Shown here piece by piece: positions 12,401-24,292 of a DNA stretch of 64,000 bases. The position numbers and the translations under genes are program-made. The stretch's first letter is position 1; each line of letters opens with the position of its first letter. This DNA comes from Papilionanthe hookeriana x Papilionanthe teres (lineage: Eukaryota > Streptophyta > Magnoliopsida > Asparagales > Orchidaceae): the NCBI GenBank assembly GCA_022702705.1, contig CM040428.1, positions 103,930,022 through 103,994,021 of the forward strand. Direction: 5' to 3'. The notes below the pieces were generated by a model. It had not been told where the DNA came from and did not search any database. It saw only the letters and a list, made by a program, of their open reading frames with translations.

Positions 12401-14941
12401 CAATTTTTTTTAATTAAGAATTAAATATTGTTAAAGTGATTCATTTAGGGATTTTTAAATTAAAGAATAAACATCCTCTTAATAATATCCCTGTTTTAAT
12501 AATCCAAATTTAAATATATTCTTTCCAAAATTTAAGTTATTTAATTAATTAAAGTTTCATTTTTTTGATATTTTCAAAGTGTTTAATGGGTTCCTACCCC
12601 TTAATTTCCCTAAGTTTCAATCATCCAAGAGAAAATTAAAATCAAATATTTTACCCCCCATTTTGATTAAACCTAAAGTTTTAATTAAGGGTTAAAATTT
12701 CTTAATTACCTTTATGCCCTTTTAAGCTTATTTATTTTATAACTCATTAAATTGAGCTCAAATGAATTTGAAATTTTTATGTCACCTCACTCACATGTCA
12801 ATTAAGACATTAGAGGAGAAAATGTGATTTTTCTGAATTTAATTTATTTATATAATTATTTTAGTAGAAAATAGGGGTTTTCAAGGAAAATTCAACAACA
12901 TGACCAAGGAAAGGTTTCTATCTTTAAGAAAATTGTGGGATATTCCTAATGACCAGAGGACCACTTGGACCAAATTTGGTGATTTTTTAAGTTATATTTT
13001 ATTTATTATAATTATTTTTATTTTTAGAGTATTAATTAGTTATAAAATAAAATAAAAGTTGAAAAATGGATTTTGTATTTTTCTTAAATTTCTCTGACCT
13101 CAAGGAGTCTATAGAAATAAATTATATAATTTTCTGATTTTTCTTTGATTTATTGGAATTATTTTAGTGGGGAAGGCTAGAAAATACATTTTTTAATTTA
13201 AAAATTGTTTTAAGGCTTTGAAATTAAATATCTTAACCTAGAGACTTAGGAAAAATATTTGATTGGTTCCTAAGAGATTAGGGGACCAAACATGACATTT
13301 TTATGATTTTTAATGTTTTTTTGATTTTTATTAATTTTTAATTATTAAAAATATTAAAATATGCTTAAAAATGAAAATTTTTAGAAAATTCCAATTTTAT
13401 TTTTCATAGACTCCTGTGATATCAGGGAGGCTTCAAAACCATTTTTGTGAATTTTTGAAAAGTATTTTTGAAGTTATGAATTTTAAAAGTTTGATTTTAC
13501 ATATGAGGCTTAATCAACCCATTTGGTGGAGTTAATCAAGTCCAATTGATTTCAAAATTTTATGTGAGGTCTCTCTAATCCTAAAGATCAGTGGAGAATT
13601 ATTTTCAAGTCAATTTGATGTGTGGTTAACCCTAATTAATTCAAATTCAATTTTAGGGGTTTAGGCCAATTAGGGTTATTATAAATGAATTAACTCAAAA
13701 CATATTTTTCATAGTGTCCTCTGGTCCTAAGGAACATCTCATAATTTTCTTAGAATTTATTTCACAACATGCTAATTATTGAAATTAAAATACCTAAAAC
13801 AGTGACATGAAATTGAAAATTCAATAACTTTTCACAGAAATGGCCTCTGACCTTGAAAAATTCAGGGAATGTTCCCAAGATCAGAGGCATCAAAAGCCCT
13901 ATGGTCTCATGCCATGGTGAATTATCTATGCAAATGGAGAATCAAAACAATGAAAACAGTAAATAAATTATTAAAAATAAAATACTCATCCAATTAACTT
14001 GATTTCTTTTCCACATTATTCTCCTCTATTCACTTAGCAAGAGGGTATTTTTATTTTATTTTTGTGATTTTTCTATGCAATGATATGAATTTTTGAAGTT
14101 TTGGTGTATAAATAAATAGAAAATAACCCTATATTTCTACTTATCCACGCGGTGCCACGCAATCCTCGGCAGCTCCGAAAGGCCACGCAGCGCGTTCTGA
14201 TTCGATGCCGCCATCCGACTCAGCACTCCGGGGGCCCGCAGTTCATGTAACATTCCCTGGTCCAGCGCAATCTGAACCGTCTGCTCGATACACGCGCGAT
14301 CCAAAGGCTCCCGGTCATCATCTACAACTGGTGTGCACCCGTGACCGTCCACACCAAAACCCTAAGATCTCACTCGATTCTCAATGGATTTTCATGTTCT
14401 TATGCCCTATGGAATCGTCTTGAAGAGACGAACACATCCATATGGTTTATAGGCTATGAAATTAACTTAAACAAAATGGAGAATCACTGGAAGCTCGGGA
14501 GGAAGAGTGAGTTCATACCTTTGCTCAGAGAATTGAAGCTTCGATCTGAGAGTTGTGTCACCTTCGATTGGGTCCAAGCAAGCTCCAGATGAAGTCCCTG
14601 GCTCTGGGGAATTATCTGGGTATGAAGGTGACCAAGCCCGATCACAAAGCTTGGAGGCTAGAAGCAATGGCTGGCCTGGTGAGGGGGCTTTTGCTGGGGA
14701 ACTTCTCCTGTTGGTCTGGTAAAGGTGTAGGACCAATCAATTTGGAGATTGACTCACTGTGGTGAAGCGTCCTGTTTTTTGGGTGGATTGTCAGCTCAGA
14801 AATTAAGCTCTGTCAATGGGGATTAGGGCAAAGGAACACTGCGGATCAACTACTCTGGGTTAGGAGAAGGTCCTGGTGTAATTTTGGCAGAGTTTCCTTA
14901 AGGTCTGGTTCATCTCCTCATTTGGCTGAGAGGTGGTGGTG

Positions 14942-14949
14942 TTTAAATA
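14942..14949 (-). promoter_or_regulatory. Candidate TATA box in B 3' LTR
   Basis: Sense tatttaaa is followed by caccaccacc, in a block conserved in all LTR copies. It lies about 2.4 kb from the LTR start. Confidence 0.45.
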
Positions 14950-17325
14950 GGCATGGTTGGGGGGCGTCCCAGGGGGGTTTAATGGCTTGGATCAGCTGCT
15001 TAGGGCAAGGGAAGAACAGCTACAGTGGCCATTGGGCATGGGACAGCTCAGCAAGTTCAAATTGAATTTTTGATTCAAATCAAGCCTCTCGGCACGGTGG
15101 TTTCCGGCGGGCGTGGTGGTCGGCCGGCCGGGGTCGGGTAACCCTCGAGGTCGAAGGACCGATGCTTGGAGGTTTGTGCAAGCAATTGTCCAATGCCAAG
15201 TGTAAAGGGTTGGATTTAAGTGGTAAAGGGAGAAGAGTGATTTTGGGTCAACCCATGTATTTGGGCTTGGTTCACCTCCCCATGGTCTGATTTTGGGCCA
15301 AGGGGATTAGTTGGGTTAGCTGTCATGGAGTGGTGAAGTCCCGATCAAAATAGTTTAAGTTAATTTTAGGTTATGGTGTTGCATTAAAGAGGTTAAAATG
15401 GCTTAAGGAAGGCTTAGGAAAGGACTCCCTCTTCTTTTCATTAATGGCTTGGTGACAAGTCAAACCCCCCATGGCTTCATGTGGCTTTTCCATGGCTTGC
15501 ATGTGGCTCCACTTGGCTCATCCTTGGCTTACGAAAAGTGGATTCATTTATATGAAAAAGGAATTTGGAGATTTTGGCAATTTAGTGAAAAATTTAGATG
15601 GTTCTTGATTTAGGTTGATTTGATGATTGATTTGGGACTTAGGAATTGATTCCAATTAAAGGGATGATGAGAAGGAATTGTCATGTGGGCTTTGGAATTG
15701 GTTTGGGCTTTTGGATTTCACTTTGGATGGGCTTTCAAGATGGTTTAGGGAAGTGGGCTTTTGGATTTTAGGATGGGCTTTTGGATGAAAATTTTGTGAA
15801 GGACCATGTCAAATAAATGTTGCAATTGGGTTAGGGATGTTTCATGAATGGTTTGGGATCAATTTGGTGTGATTTGGAGTAGAATTGGGTTTAATTTGGG
15901 CTTTTTAGTTATATGGGCCAAAGTGGGCCAAATTGGGCTAACTTGGGTTAAGGTTAGTCTAAATTTGGATTTGATATAAAATTAATGTTGAGAAATGTTC
16001 ATGGGAGTGTCACAAAAAGTTTTCAACTTTGGTTGGGCTCTAATTTTGGGATTTGGGCCCATTTGGGTTAGGTTTGGGCTTAGGTCAATTTAAGGGATTT
16101 TGGATTTGGGTTAGGTTTGGGTGGAGTTTAGGTTCAAATTTTGGGCAAATCAAGTTAGTGTTTTATTTATGGGGGTGTTAGGAAGGTTTTAGAAAAGATT
16201 TGGGGCCAATTGGGGTTGAATTGGGTTAGGTTTGAGCTAGGTTTATGTCATGGGCCAAAATTAGGCCTTAGGCTTGAAATTGAAATTGGGCTCAAATGTT
16301 AATCAAATTGGAATTAGATTTGGTCTAAATTGATATTGGGGATGTTGAATTGAAGTTTAGAATTGAATTGGACCAGAATTGAGGTCAATTAAGGTGGTTT
16401 AGTTTGACATTGGGTTCACTTGGGTTTAAACTGGGTCAAATTGGGGTTTTGGTAAAAGTGGGCTTAATTGGCAAAATTGGCCTATGGTGTAGTTGAACAA
16501 AATGAAATTGGGAATATTTGGGATTTTTTGGATTTTTTTTGTGAATTTTCTGAATTTTTGGATTTCTTGGGGTAAAAGGGCATTTTGGGTATTTGGAGGG
16601 TATTGGGGGGTACTTTTGGAATTTTTGGTATTTTTGGATATGGATGATCAATTTTAGTGGGGGGAGATGTTTAGGACTGATTTTGAGGAATTTTGGATAA
16701 TTTAGATAATTTTGCAAATTTTAGGTCATTTCAAGGGTATTCGGTAGGTTTGGTGGGTCCGGGATCGCGGGGGTCAAAAATTGAAATTTTGGGAAAATGA
16801 AGATTGATTAAATGTGAGTGGAATGAAATCCCTTTGGTTGAGCCATGAAGCCATATTAAGCTCATATGAGCCATGAGAGGTCTCATTTGAGGCATTCACT
16901 ATGTTGTTCATAACCCTCTTTGCCAAGGGCTTAGGGGTTAAGGACCATCCATATAATATACCTACATGAATCAGGAAGTCAAGTTGGATGAGAGTGTGGT
17001 TTTAGGACTTGGAATGTGTGTGAGAGTGTATTGTATGTGCAAGTCAACCCTCACCATACCAGGCCACCCAGGGTATTCCTAAGGCCAAAAAGTATTATAT
17101 GGAACTCATCCCTTAAACCTCCACATTTGATCTCAACCCTCTAGGTGATTAGGGGTCTACAATCAAGCTTGTGGGGTTTGCAGGGAGTTAAGAGGTGTTT
17201 GAATTTCTAAATGGTGGGTTCCATTTCTAGTCCTTTAAGATTAGTCAAAGGAGAAGCCTATGGCTAGATCTTAAGTACTAAGGAAAGAGAAGAGAAAAGA
17301 GCTCATCAAAATTGAGGTCAACAAA

Positions 17326-17344
17326 TGGACCCCCAATAGGTGTT
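17326..17344 (-). promoter_or_regulatory. Polypurine-tract region of element B
   Basis: Sense aacacctattgggggtcca, then tt, then the 3' LTR. The attggggg core is in the place where plus-strand DNA priming starts in LTR retrotransposons. The whole 19 nt is the exact reverse complement of a leader segment of the same element (29870-29888). Confidence 0.7.
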
Positions 17345-19368
17345 GTGTGCTGACGGAGCACACCGCGAGTATTGGAATTGACCGAAGAGATCAACAAAAC
17401 CAACACAGATGTCCAAGTGATAAACTTAGAACAGAGTAGAAGAATTTCCGCTAGGGAGTATCAGGTATATTTCCAAGACTGGAGATTCCTGAACTCTCGC
17501 TGGGGAATAGAAAAGGAGGTGAACTCAAATCACAAGATCTGGGGAATTCGATTTAGATTTCAGTTTACTTTTAACTTTCAAGTTTCAATGTGTGAGTTTA
17601 AATTTTGATTTGTTCTGAGTTTCAATTTCGATTGAAGTTTAATTTAAAATCAATTTAAGGAAATTTTGAATTTGAAATTTGGATTTGAAATGAGGATTGA
17701 AACCTGGGTTTCAATCTCGGGATTGCGAAGAGAACTGGAATTTAGGCACCAGCCTCGGAGTGAGAATCAGAACTGAAGTATCGACGGAAAAAAGAATGAG
17801 AATCAGAATTTTGGTACTGATCTCAGAAGGAGAGTCGGAATTGAGGTACCGACCTCACAGAGGATGAGAATCAAAATTTAGGTACTAATCTTGAGAGAGT
17901 GAGAATTGAAATTTAAGTATCAAACCTGAAAAACAATCGAAATTTAGGTATTGACCTCGAATGAGAGTCAGAATTGAGGTACCAACCTCAAAAGGAGAGA
18001 ACTGGAATTTAGGTACCAATCTCGAAATTTAGAATTGAAATTTAGGTATCAATTCGAAGGATAATCAAAATTTAGGAATCGATCTCGAATGAGAGTTGGA
18101 ATTTAGGTACCAACCACGAAGGAAGAGAACTGGAATTTAGGTACCAGTCTCAGAAATTTAGAATTGAAATTTAGGTATCAATTCGAAAGAAAACCAAAAT
18201 TTAGGTATCGATCTCGAAAGATGGGAATCAGAATTTAGGTACTGATCCCAGAATGAGAACTGGAATTTAGGTACCAGTCTCGAGAGTTGAGAACTGAAAT
18301 TTAAGTATCAATTCGAAAGAAAATCGAAATTTAGGTATCGATCTCGAAAGATGGGAATAAGAATTTAGGTACTGATCCCAGAATGAGGACTGGAATTTAG
18401 GTACCAGTCTCGGAATTTAGAATTGAAATTTAGGTATCAATTCGAATGAGAATCAAAATTTAAGTATCAATCTCAAATGAGAGTCGGAATTTAGGTACCG
18501 AACTCGAAGGAAATAGGAATCAAAATTTAGTTACTGATCCCGAAAAGAGAGTCGGAATTTAGCTACCGACCTCAAAAGGAGAGAACTGGAATTTAGGTAC
18601 CAGTCTCGAAAGTTTGAAAGAGGACTAAAAGTTAGACTCTAGCCTCGAAGATTTATCTGTATAAAGAGGGACCCAGTCTCATGCCATCAGAACCAAATCG
18701 AACAAAGTTCGTGGCTCCGTGTCAATAGAACTAGTCGATCCTCTAAGACACAGCAGCAAGAGAATTGAAAGGAGCTGGTAAGGGTACCAAGTTGAAAAGA
18801 CTTGACTTAACGACAAGTCGAAGAGAATATTCAAATTTCAAAAGAGTTTCCAACAGATTTCGATGGAGGAAATAACTAAAAGGTTCGAATCAGAGGATTC
18901 AGACCAAAATTCAATTTGAGATTTAGATTTGTTTTGTTCGTCCTTTAACGATCCCATTTTTTATTTTGTTATTTATTTAATGTTCATGTGAATTTGAAGT
19001 TCATTTTACTATTCGGATTTTTAGGAAAAATTCTCATTTATTTTCTTTTCTTTTCTTTTCTTCGTTCAAAGTTCATTTAACTCTAATGGCGTTTCCCAGT
19101 CAATTTGCACAAAAAGAGGTGAAGGCAAAATATGACGTAGTCATTTTCATTCCAACTTGTTGAAAGTACATCATACAACTTGATCTAGTCATGATGACAT
19201 TTTCCTAAAACGGACTGTGTAAGTTTCTTGTTGATCCATCCAAAAGTGTCTGTCAAAAAATCCATGTCTGAATAGTAAGAAACATGGGCAATAACATCAC
19301 CTTCCAAGCCACCCTTGGCGGGAATGCCGCATGGATGTGCATTGGAGATGTCTTATTTCCCATGTAAC
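17345..19368 (-). other. 3' UTR of element B
   Basis: This is non-coding sequence between the AlkB gene and the polypurine region. It holds the tandem array at about 17690-18645. Two copies of a (t)ccccagcg-like motif lie near 17447-17457 and 17494-17506 (sense tccctagcgga and ttccccagcgaga), which resemble the complement of the primer-binding site. A pyrimidine run, ttttc repeated, occurs near 19042-19062 on the plus strand. No gene was recognised. Confidence 0.75.
17690..18645 (-). repeat. Tandem array, ~30-bp units in a ~130-bp higher-order repeat
   Basis: Plus-strand units resemble ggaatttaggtaccagtctc followed by a short variable spacer, about 30 bp each. Variants with caattcga, cgatctcga and ccgacctc alternate so that the gaactggaatttaggtacc version recurs at about 17997, 18127, 18257 and 18387, a ~130-bp period. 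Hypervariable tandem repeats in the 3' UTR are known for Tat-lineage elements and can seed satellites. Confidence 0.9.
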
Positions 19369-20851
19369 TCACGGCTCGTAGGGCCGGAAACTCTCCAATT
19401 ACGGATGCGGTTGAAAGTGGTAAGGCATTTTTCTATCGTCCATTCTTCTAAAAGTAACTGAGATCCGCTCCACAGGCACTCCTAATGCAATGCTTCACAA
19501 TGTTTGCTCTGTTTCCTTTTAACACCAGGACGGAACCTACCGGTAGTGGTATCTCCACTGGCCCTCAGAACTCACCGGGGCCTGCAATCCGGAGGTCAGA
19601 TCTGAACATGATGTTGCACTGGCTGAGGAATGACACTGCAGAATGGTATAACAAAGTCAGTATGGTCTATATGTGGCGGTATGCAGTCGCCTTCCTTGTA
19701 GATGTTGATAATGCAGCTGTTGGGTATGCAATCTGCAGGCAATACCCTCCATGTTATCATCTTTTTCACCATTCTCTTGATGACCCTTGGCATTGGATCC
19801 ACCTCACCGCGACGGAGTATCCCTGGCGGGTTTCCTTTTCTATCTATGGCAAAGGTGTAGCAACATCCGCATTGGATTGTAATTCTTCCCTTTCCCGGCG
19901 TCCATCTTCGGGTTCTGAATATGTCTTTTCTCTCAGGCGGCCAGCTCGTCTCATTTTCTACAATTCAAGGATGCAGTCTACAATTTGTTGTTTCTCATAG
20001 TCTGAGAAAACATCTGTATGCAGCTCGAGGCCATCCAAGATGTTGACCCTCTTGTTTCCAATTCTTTCAAAGTACTCAAAGGTTTTCTTTTCGACTAGCT
20101 GCATTTTCTCCAGCTCGTATTCCGGGATTATCTGAAGTCCTCAGTTTCTAGTAACATACTGCGGGATCTATGGCTCAACCGCAGCACGTTCTTCTGCATG
20201 TCTCGGCTCCTCGGGGATAGTCTCCGTAGGGACATCCTCCGGGGTTGCTTTCGCAACAAGACTCTTCGGATCCGGTACATATGCTCGGCGTCGAGGTACC
20301 AACTCTATTTCTACTTTTCTTGGTATCTCTTTCATTTGTTCCGAACTTCTTGGAATTGACTTTCTTCTTTCTGTTTCTTGACGAACCGGTCTTCTTGGAG
20401 CATTTGCACTAACAGTATCCATCGTTTGTTCGTGTTGATCTTCTGCTAACTTGGTCAACATTTTGCGAATGCGATGATTTTTATTTCTTCGCTGGGTAGC
20501 AGTGAGAGTAGCTCTCCTTACCCCTTGAATTTCTGCGAGCATGGCGCTGACAAACCTACCCTCTGCTGTGGCAACCACGGACTTAACTTTCTTATATTCT
20601 CCGGTTGCATGTGCGGCGTTTTCTTTTCTTTTCTTGCTGCTGGATTGGTGGCATGGGCCACCCATTTTCATCACTGTCTGGCAGTGAAGTTCTTCTTGAT
20701 CAACTGGGATCCAATCATTTTCTTCGTATTGTAAGCCGAGCTGGTGTTAAGTACGAGTCGATCTCATCATCGCTCCATCCCTCACCCTCTTTTCATCGAG
20801 TGCTAGACTCACGTCATATCTAAAGTATAGAACCAACCGCCCGTTCGACAT
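19369..20851 (-). pseudogene. Gag-like/AlkB (ALKBH9-type) dioxygenase gene of element B
   Basis: A gene outside the standard gag-pol set, downstream of integrase. The start codon at 20851 (MSNGRLVL) matches the D copy; frame is lost within ~60 codons, recovered from 20674 to 20168 (basic KKRK region, then LTATQRRNKN, like gag), with a stop before the AlkB domain. The AlkB core is clear: VNILDGLELHTDVFSDYE near 20030, then WRVLPADCIPNSCIINIY and CIPPHIDHTDF, whose metal-binding His and Asp codons are at 19671-19669 and 19665-19663. A ~2-nt deletion follows. The distal His (KHC) is at 19492-19490, and both Arg of the R-x5-R substrate site survive (VERISVTFRRMD). Plant ALKBH9 proteins, RNA N6-methyladenosine demethylases, share these blocks. 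The family call is confident; activity in a past intact element is inferred. Confidence 0.9.
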
Positions 20852-20855
20852 TTCC

Positions 20856-20882
20856 CTGCCAAAAAAACAAGGAAAGGATCAG
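20856..20882 (-). promoter_or_regulatory. Putative 3' splice site ahead of AlkB gene (B)
   Basis: The sense strand reads ctgatcctttcc, then a T-rich run ending tttttttggcag, then ggaaATG. It has a branch-point-like ctgat, a pyrimidine tract and a terminal cag 4 nt before the start codon, the form of a plant intron acceptor. The D copy has the same arrangement. The donor was not identified. Confidence 0.6.
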
Positions 20883-21177
20883 GGGTTGTACTAAAAACAA
20901 GAACAATAAGAAAAACACTTAAAAATTCTTATTCACTTCTTTTAAATTTAAAGGAAGTAGGAAGAGATGAAAAAATATCAGGAATGAATGGATTTTAAAA
21001 GGAAAGATTGACATTTTATTATTATGATTTCCTATGTTTTCTTTTTAACATTTTCATTGATGAGATTTTTTTATCATCCATTTTATTTTGTTTTGGGTTA
21101 GGACCCAGTCACAAAGTGATTACTTCACCCGCGTTTGTAGGGATAAAATTCTATTTTAGAGGCCACCCTTCAAAACA
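20883..21177 (-). other. Spacer between integrase and AlkB gene in B
   Basis: About 295 bases, T/A-rich, with no conserved coding frame seen. By position it would be the 3' part of the intron inferred from the splice-acceptor-like sequence. Confidence 0.5.
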
Positions 21178-22287
21178 TCAGGTCACGTAATACTTCTTTA
21201 AATACCGTCCATTGATTGAAATCATGGGTCGTTCTCCACGGCAATTCACCAGTTGGTAGGAACCTTCTGAGTAGACTCTCTCGACCACGAACGGCCCTTC
21301 CCATGTTGGTTCAAGTTTACCACCTATCTTGCGATGTACAAGAATAGGTCTTCTGAGAACAAGAACTAAGTCACCGACTTTGAAAGTTCTTGGGCGGACT
21401 CGGTTTATCATGGGCTCGGATCATCTTGGCTTGATACGGTTCCAAATTTTGTCGTGCGGAAGTCTTTTCCTTCCAAGCTTTCCAATTTTTCCGGTCGTAG
21501 TCCGGCATTTTCTTTCAGTAGTGATCTTTTCTGCAACCGCAATTCGAAGTGATGGAAGCTGAACTTCCAGGGGCAAGACAGCCTCGGACCCGTACACTAA
21601 AGTGTAAGGCGTAGACTGAGTAGGAGTCCTAAAAGTTGTCTTGTAGGCCCATAAAGCTTCTAACAACTTCTCGTGCCAATTTCTCTTGTTGTCGTCTAAA
21701 GTTTTCTTTAAAATTTGAACGAGAGTTTTATTAAAAGCCTCGGCCAAGCCGTTCGCTCTTGGGTAGTAGATTGTTGAATATCGCCAATCGATCCCGTGTC
21801 TTCTGACAAAATTGTTGATCTTTGTACTTTTGAATGCAGCCCCTTTATCTAAAATGATCCTGCGCGGTACTCCAAAACGGTAGGCAACTTGGTTCTTGAA
21901 AAACTATAACACGTGGTGTGCCTTCACTTCTCTGAGTGGTATAGCTTCTGCCCATTTAGAAAAGTAGTCTGTTGCTGCAAGAATGAAATGATGTCCTCTT
22001 GAAGAAGGCGGTTCTATCGGACCCACAATATCTGTGCCCCAACACTCAAATGGCCATGACGCAATTGTCGGATGTAGCACATTTGGGGGTTGGTGTAGAA
22101 CCATTCCGTGCACTTGGCACTGGTGACAACTTTTGCCAACTTTCATACAGTCGGTCATCATTGAGGGCCAGTAGTACCCTAGTCTTTTAATCATCATTTT
22201 CATTTTCGGACCCGACTGATGAGCACCACAAAGTCCTGAATGTACTTCTTTAACAATTTCACGAACCTTGGACCCGCTCAGGCATCT
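21178..22287 (-). pseudogene. pol: Integrase of element B
   Basis: Integrase inserts the DNA copy into the genome. The C-x2-C of the zinc domain (CHQCQVHG) and the core with ECWGTDIVGP are in the frame 22203-21904. A stop (tag for Gln) at 21906-21904 splits it. It resumes with GAAFKST (second Asp in a LDKG context instead of the usual DNG) and GLAEAFNKTL, with the catalytic Glu codon at 21741-21739. The C-terminal block WEGPFVVERVYSEGSYQL (21411-21178) is the usual end of plant gypsy integrases, with no chromodomain seen after it. Confidence 0.9.
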
Positions 22288-22586
22288 TTACCACATCTGA
22301 TCAAAAGACCTTCTGTATAATGTATTGTTTATTAATGTGTAAGACAGAGTTCTTTTCTTGATTTGATGGGCTAATGACTTATCGTCCGGTAGGTTTCCTG
22401 TCTGCAAGTAGTCTATTAGTGGCTGCCGCCAATCTTCTGTATTTTCTATCACTGCTGCAATTATTTCTTCCGCTCTTTCTGATTTGTGTATTGTATCTAT
22501 GTCGAGCTGTGATAGGATCTGTCGTCCTTGAACTGACACTTCAACTGACTCATCCTGCAAGCAGGCAAATTCCTTTGCAAGGCAGG
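22288..22586 (-). pseudogene. pol: RNase H to integrase connector of element B
   Basis: This continues the polyprotein from the ALACLAKEFACLQDESVEV end of the second RNase H through NTEDWRQPLIDYLQTGNLPDD and AHQIKKRTLSYTLINNTLYRR into the integrase zinc domain. The blocks agree with A and D. A frameshift at about 22590 separates it from the RNase H frame. Confidence 0.8.
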
Positions 22587-23633
22587 CTAACGCATCGCGA
22601 GAGCATTTTCTTTTCTGGGGATTTTGTAGATTGTTACGTTTGGAATTTGTTCCAACAATTTCATGGCGTACTGAAAGTACTGCTCGAGTCTTGGCTTTAA
22701 AATTTTGTACTGTCCGGCGACCTGTTGAATGATCAACTGAGAATCTCCGTAGATGTTGATGTCTGTTATTCCCATTTGAACGGTTAATTCCAATCCTGTT
22801 ATGAGGGCTTCGTATTCCGCCTCGTTGTTTGTACATTGTTCTGTTAAGTTGTTGGAGTATCTTAACATCCCCCGCTCCGGTGTTATAAAGATTAGTCCGA
22901 TTCCTGCCTTACCGGGCACTATCGTTTGCAATTTTTTGTTCTTCTGTGCTGAGGACGCATCGTCGAAGTATATTTCCCAACTTCGATCATCAGGGTCTTC
23001 TAGGCTCATTATCTGCTCATCAGGCAAATCATCGTCGAGAGGCAAATCTGTCGGTAAAGGGTGTGCTGCAAGGAAGTCTGCTAGGACTTGTCCCTTTACG
23101 GTGCGAAGAGGAACGAAAGTTATGTCAAATTGCAATAGTATCATCGACCACCTGACAAGTCTGCCAAAAAGCGTTGGTCGGGTCATCAAGTATTGCAATG
23201 GATTAATTCTCGAAATAAGGTTGACCTTATGAGAAAGCATGTAATGCCTGAGCTTTTGAGTGGTGAAGATCAGGGCCAAGCAGTGCTTTTCAATAGGAGG
23301 ATACTTTACTTCCTTCGGAATTAGACGACGGCTTAAGTAGTAGAGAGCATTTTCTTTTCCCTCATCATTGACCTGGGCTAGCAGGGCTCCAAGGGAGTCG
23401 TCTAAAGCCACGGTATAAAGTATCAACGGTCTACCTGAGACTGGGGCTGCTAAGACAGGAGGTGTCATTAAGTATTGTTTGATGTCATCGAAGACATGTT
23501 GACATTTGAAGTCCCAAGTAAACTTGGCATCCTTCTTAACCAAAGTAGAAAAAGGCTGACACCTTTCTGACAAATTCGATATAAACCGTCGAAGATATGC
23601 CAACTTTCCTTGAAAGGATCGTAGCTGTTTCAA
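22587..23633 (-). pseudogene. pol: RNase H plus archaeal-type RNase H of element B
   Basis: With 348 codons this is one of the two longest open stretches in the window. Residues 1-60 are the RT connection (RSFQGKLAYLRRFI). Residues ~68-190 are the gypsy RNase H, with Asn144 (SRINPLQYLM) where the third catalytic Asp is expected. Residues ~218-345 are the second RNase H, with Asp224 (YFDDASS), Glu271 (TNNEAEY) and Asp297 (GDSQLI). The fourth acidic residue (ENALAD in D) is lost to the terminal frameshift. Dual RNase H is characteristic of the Tat lineage. Confidence 0.92.
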
Positions 23634-24292
23634 GGTTTTTGAGGTGGCATTTCTAAGATAGCTTTAATCTTCTCCGGATCGATTTCAATCCCGCGATGTC
23701 GGAGAAAAAATCCTAAGAATTTCCCAAAGGTGACGCCGAATGCGCATTTTAAGGGATTCATCTTAAGGTTGTATTGTCTTAGTCGCTCGAAAACAATTCT
23801 CAAATCATACAGGTGATCTTCTTTCAGTTTGCTTTTGATGACCACATCATCCACATAGCACTCAACTTGGTTGTGAATGAGATCATCAAAAATCTTCGTC
23901 ATCGCTTTTTGGTATGTTGCTCCTGCATTCTTTAGTCCGAATGGCATTACTGTGTAGCAATACACTCCGATCGGCGTTCTGAATATCGTGAGCTTTTCGT
24001 CTTCTGGTGCCATTTTTATCTGGTTGTATCCTAATTATCCATCCATGAATGAAAATATTTCATGTGTTTAAGCAATGTCGATCATCAGTTCTGGGATTGG
24101 TAGTGGAAATTCATCCTTCGGACATGCTTTATTCAAATCTGTGAAATTCACGCAGATTCTGATCTGACCATTCTTCTTTCTGACTGCTACCACATTGGCT
24201 AACCAAGTTGGGTATTGTTCTTCACAGACAAATTTAGTGTCTATTAGCTTCTTAACTTCAGCTATTACTTGTTTCTCTATTTCTAGACGCAT
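23630..24292 (-). pseudogene. pol: Reverse transcriptase core of element B
   Basis: Two in-order pieces are seen. 24292-24068 holds the fingers (RICVNFTDLNKACPKDEFPLP), and 24013-23630 holds TVMPFGLKNAGATYQ and the catalytic YVDD (codons 23857-23846), then NPLKCAFGVTFGKFLGF. The intervening FMDG/YNQ segment at about 24067-24014 is broken by stops. The catalytic Asp pair is intact. Confidence 0.92.

Larger units (their letters stand above)
9928..17323 (-). mobile_element. Element B 3' LTR (7.4 kb)
   Basis: The plus-strand edge tgtcggcata is the complement of the LTR end tatgccgaca; the other edge, gaggtcaaca, is the complement of the LTR start. It is collinear with 30133-37328. From the sense start it holds a C/A-rich U3 (about 15.6-17.3 kb), the conserved TATA-like block (14942-14949), a region with aaaccctaa (about 14357), several kb of A/T-rich sequence, the ttaat-rich tract at 12085-12400, and a gene-free end. 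No convincing coding region was found. Confidence 0.95.

Noticed and set aside
19485..20000. Plus-strand 171-codon open frame as a gene
   Set aside because: It is the antisense shadow of the AlkB domain on the minus strand.
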